NCBI GenBank assembly: GCA_023402915.1
Contig: JAEYFO010000105.1
Span: 1 to 5,587 of the forward strand
From: Bacillota bacterium
Lineage (GTDB): Bacteria > Bacillota > Clostridia > Christensenellales > CALWSW01
DNA: 5,587 bases
Reading direction: 5' to 3'
Shown in pieces: positions 3,694 to 5,587 of this stretch. The notes under the pieces are model-generated. The model searched no databases and was not told where the DNA came from. It saw only the letters and a program-made list of their open reading frames with translations. The translations under genes and the position numbers were made by a program. The first letter of the stretch is position 1. Every line of letters begins with the position of its first letter.

Positions 3694-5587
3694 TTATTCG
3701 TCGTCGTCCTCGAGATCCTTCTTTGCCTTCTCGATGATCTTGGCGGCGATGGGCGCAGGCACTTCGTCGTAGCGCTCGAATGCCATGGTGAACGAACCCC
3801 TGCCCTGCGTCATGGAGCGCAGGTCGGTGGCGTACTTGAACATTTCGGCATAAGGCACTTCGGCAACGACTTCCTGCAGTCCGCCGCCCAGGGGATTCAT
3901 GCCCAGAATACGGCCGCGGCGGCGGTTCATATCGCCGATCACGTCGCCCATGTAGTCGTCCGGAACGACCACTTTGTAGCAGTAGATGGGCTCGAGCAGC
4001 ACGGGCTGAGCTTCGGCGCAGCCCTTCTTATAGGCCAGACGGGCAGCCGTCTTGAACGCCATTTCGTTGGAGTCCACGGGATGATAGGAACCATCGTACA
4101 GCGTGCAGCGGACGTTGATCATGGGATAACCGGCCAGAACGCCCTTGTTGACCGCTTCGCGCAGGCCCTTTTCCACCGCGGGGATGAAGTTCCTCGGCAC
4201 AACGCCGCCGACGACCTTATCGACGAACTCGAACTCGGTGGAACCGTCGAAAATGGGCTCGAACTCGACCCAGACGTCGCCGAACTGACCGTGACCGCCG
4301 GACTGCTTCTTGTGGCGACCCTGCGCCTTGGCGCTCTTGCGGATGGTTTCGCGATAGGCAATGCGGGGATCGGCCAGCTGCGCTTCGACGTTGAACTTAT
4401 TCTTGAGCTTGGCGCAAATGACGTCAAGGTGCATCTCGCCCACGCCGGAGAGCAGCATATCGCCGGTATCGGCGCTCTTTTCGAGCTTGAAGGTGCCGTC
4501 TTCTTCGGAGAGCTTGTTCAGGCCGCCAAAGACCTTGTCCTCTTCGCCGCGCTTCTTGGCGGTAACAGCCATGGAAATGGCCGGAGGCGCAAACTCGATC
4601 TTATCGAACACGACGGGGTTCTGCGCGTCGCAGAGGGTATCGCCCGTCGCGGTGTACTGGAGCTTGGCCAGCGCGCCGATGTCGCCCGCGCACAGGCTGT
4701 CGATGGGATAGGTCTTTTTGCCGAGCATATAGTAGACCGTACCGATCTTTTCAGACTTTTCGGCGTTGGCGTTATAGATGGGCGTATCCACAGCCAGCTT
4801 GCCGGAATAGACCTTCACGAGGGAGATCTTGCCGACAAAGTTGTCGGTAAGGGTCTTAAAGACCTGCGCGCTGAAGGGCTCAGACGCGGAGCAGGTGCGC
4901 TTGACTTCGCTGTCGTCCCTGGGGTTCTTGCCAATCTTGGCCGCCGCCTCGTCCGGAGAGGGCATATAGTGGACGATATTGTCCAGCAGGCGCGGCACGC
5001 CCAGCTGGGGCGCAGCCGCCGTGCAGAACACGGGAGCCAGAGAACCGGAAAGGATACCGCTGCGGATGCCGGCAATGAGCTCTTCCTGCGTGAATTCTTC
5101 ACCGCCGAAATATTTTTCCATCAGCTCTTCGCTGCTTTCGGCCGCGGTTTCGACCAGGATGTCGCGATAGTGATCCACTTCGGTTTCGAGGGAATCGGGG
5201 ATCGGGACGCTCTTGCGGTTCTTTCCGTCAAACTGAACGCCTTCGAGCTTGATGATGTCCACATAGCCGACGAACTTTTCGCCTTCCATGATGGGCAGCT
5301 GAAGCGGCACGACGGAGGGGCCGAACTGCTCGCGCAGGGCGTCAAACGTCTTTTCGAAGTTGGCGTTTTCCGTATCCATGCGGTTGACGACGAACGCGCG
5401 GGGCAGATCGCGCTCCTTGCACAGCTTCCAGGCCTTTTCCGCGCCGACGGCCACGCCGGAAACGGCGCCGACCACGATCAGAGCGGAATCCGCCACGCTG
5501 AGCGTTTCGAGCACTTCACCCTCGAAGTCAAAATAGCCGGGGGCATCGATGACGTTGATTTTATGATCCATCCACTCGATGGGAGCC
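3694..5587 (-). CDS. EF-G-like translational GTPase paralogue (5' truncated)
   Basis: The frame is open to the right window edge; about 630 residues are visible and roughly 60-80 N-terminal residues, with the P-loop and switch I, are missing. Numbering from the Met encoded at 5571 (internal, preceded by APIEW): G3 is DAPGY at 9-13, G4 is NRMD at 63-66, and a G5-like VFCTAAA is at 181-187. Domain II spans about 232-315, domain III about 328-405, domain IV about 406-525 and the EF-G C-terminal domain about 527-605, with a charged tail ending EDDDE. SGGHGQFGDV at 424-433 and YDGSYHPVDSNEMAF at 492-506 are EF-G domain IV hallmarks. Tyr in place of the DTPGH histidine and the GHGQFGDV form match the EF-G-like (EF-G2-type) paralogue group, not canonical FusA, TetM-type or LepA proteins. 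Family members act as ribosome-associated GTPases; the specific role of this paralogue is uncertain. A strong terminator follows at 3640-3669. Confidence 0.92.
   Translation of the reverse strand, partial: APIEWMDHKINVIDAPGYFDFEGEVLETLSVADSALIVVGAVSGVAVGAEKAWKLCKERDLPRAFVVNRMDTENANFEKTFDALREQFGPSVVPLQLPIMEGEKFVGYVDIIKLEGVQFDGKNRKSVPIPDSLETEVDHYRDILVETAAESSEELMEKYFGGEEFTQEELIAGIRSGILSGSLAPVFCTAAAPQLGVPRLLDNIVHYMPSPDEAAAKIGKNPRDDSEVKRTCSASEPFSAQVFKTLTDNFVGKISLVKVYSGKLAVDTPIYNANAEKSEKIGTVYYMLGKKTYPIDSLCAGDIGALAKLQYTATGDTLCDAQNPVVFDKIEFAPPAISMAVTAKKRGEEDKVFGGLNKLSEEDGTFKLEKSADTGDMLLSGVGEMHLDVICAKLKNKFNVEAQLADPRIAYRETIRKSAKAQGRHKKQSGGHGQFGDVWVEFEPIFDGSTEFEFVDKVVGGVVPRNFIPAVEKGLREAVNKGVLAGYPMINVRCTLYDGSYHPVDSNEMAFKTAARLAYKKGCAEAQPVLLEPIYCYKVVVPDDYMGDVIGDMNRRRGRILGMNPLGGGLQEVVAEVPYAEMFKYATDLRSMTQGRGSFTMAFERYDEVPAPIAAKIIEKAKKDLEDDDE

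Overview
The window reads as chromosomal DNA from a moderately high-GC member of the Bacillota, most likely a clostridial gut-type anaerobe of the Oscillospirales/Ruminococcaceae kind. This rests on the gene families, the purine-rich Shine-Dalgarno sites, the short hairpin-plus-U terminators and the G/C-rich third codon positions. The exact taxon is inference.

Layout, left to right. (1) Bases 2-481, plus strand: the C-terminal 159 codons of a cysteine-rich flavodoxin-fold oxidoreductase, cut by the window edge. (2) Bases 541-564: a perfect 9-bp-arm hairpin that can terminate this gene and the convergent next one. (3) Bases 620-1498, minus: a complete EamA/DMT-type 10-TM permease. (4) Bases 1499-2126: about 630 bp with no convincing gene, pyrimidine-rich on the plus strand, holding a 17-bp palindrome abutting a 10-bp tandem repeat. 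(5) Bases 2127-3023, minus: complete homoserine kinase (thrB). (6) Bases 3024-3693: about 670 bp without a convincing gene. Its thrB-proximal third looks like an attenuator-type leader, and its far end carries the terminator of the next gene. (7) Bases 3694-5587, minus: a translation-factor GTPase of the EF-G-like paralogue group, missing its N-terminus (P-loop, switch I) at the window edge.

The genes look like separately transcribed housekeeping or accessory units, not one pathway. There is no mobile element, CRISPR array, tRNA, rRNA or defence system. No clearly new multi-gene system is present. The most interesting signals are (a) a terminator upstream of thrB whose arms can instead pair with an upstream segment, the arrangement of a transcription attenuator; (b) two minus-strand terminators about 490 bp apart built on the same 12-nt UCCG-loop core; and (c) non-canonical GTPase motifs in the EF-G-like protein (DAPGY for DTPGH, NRMD for NKMD).
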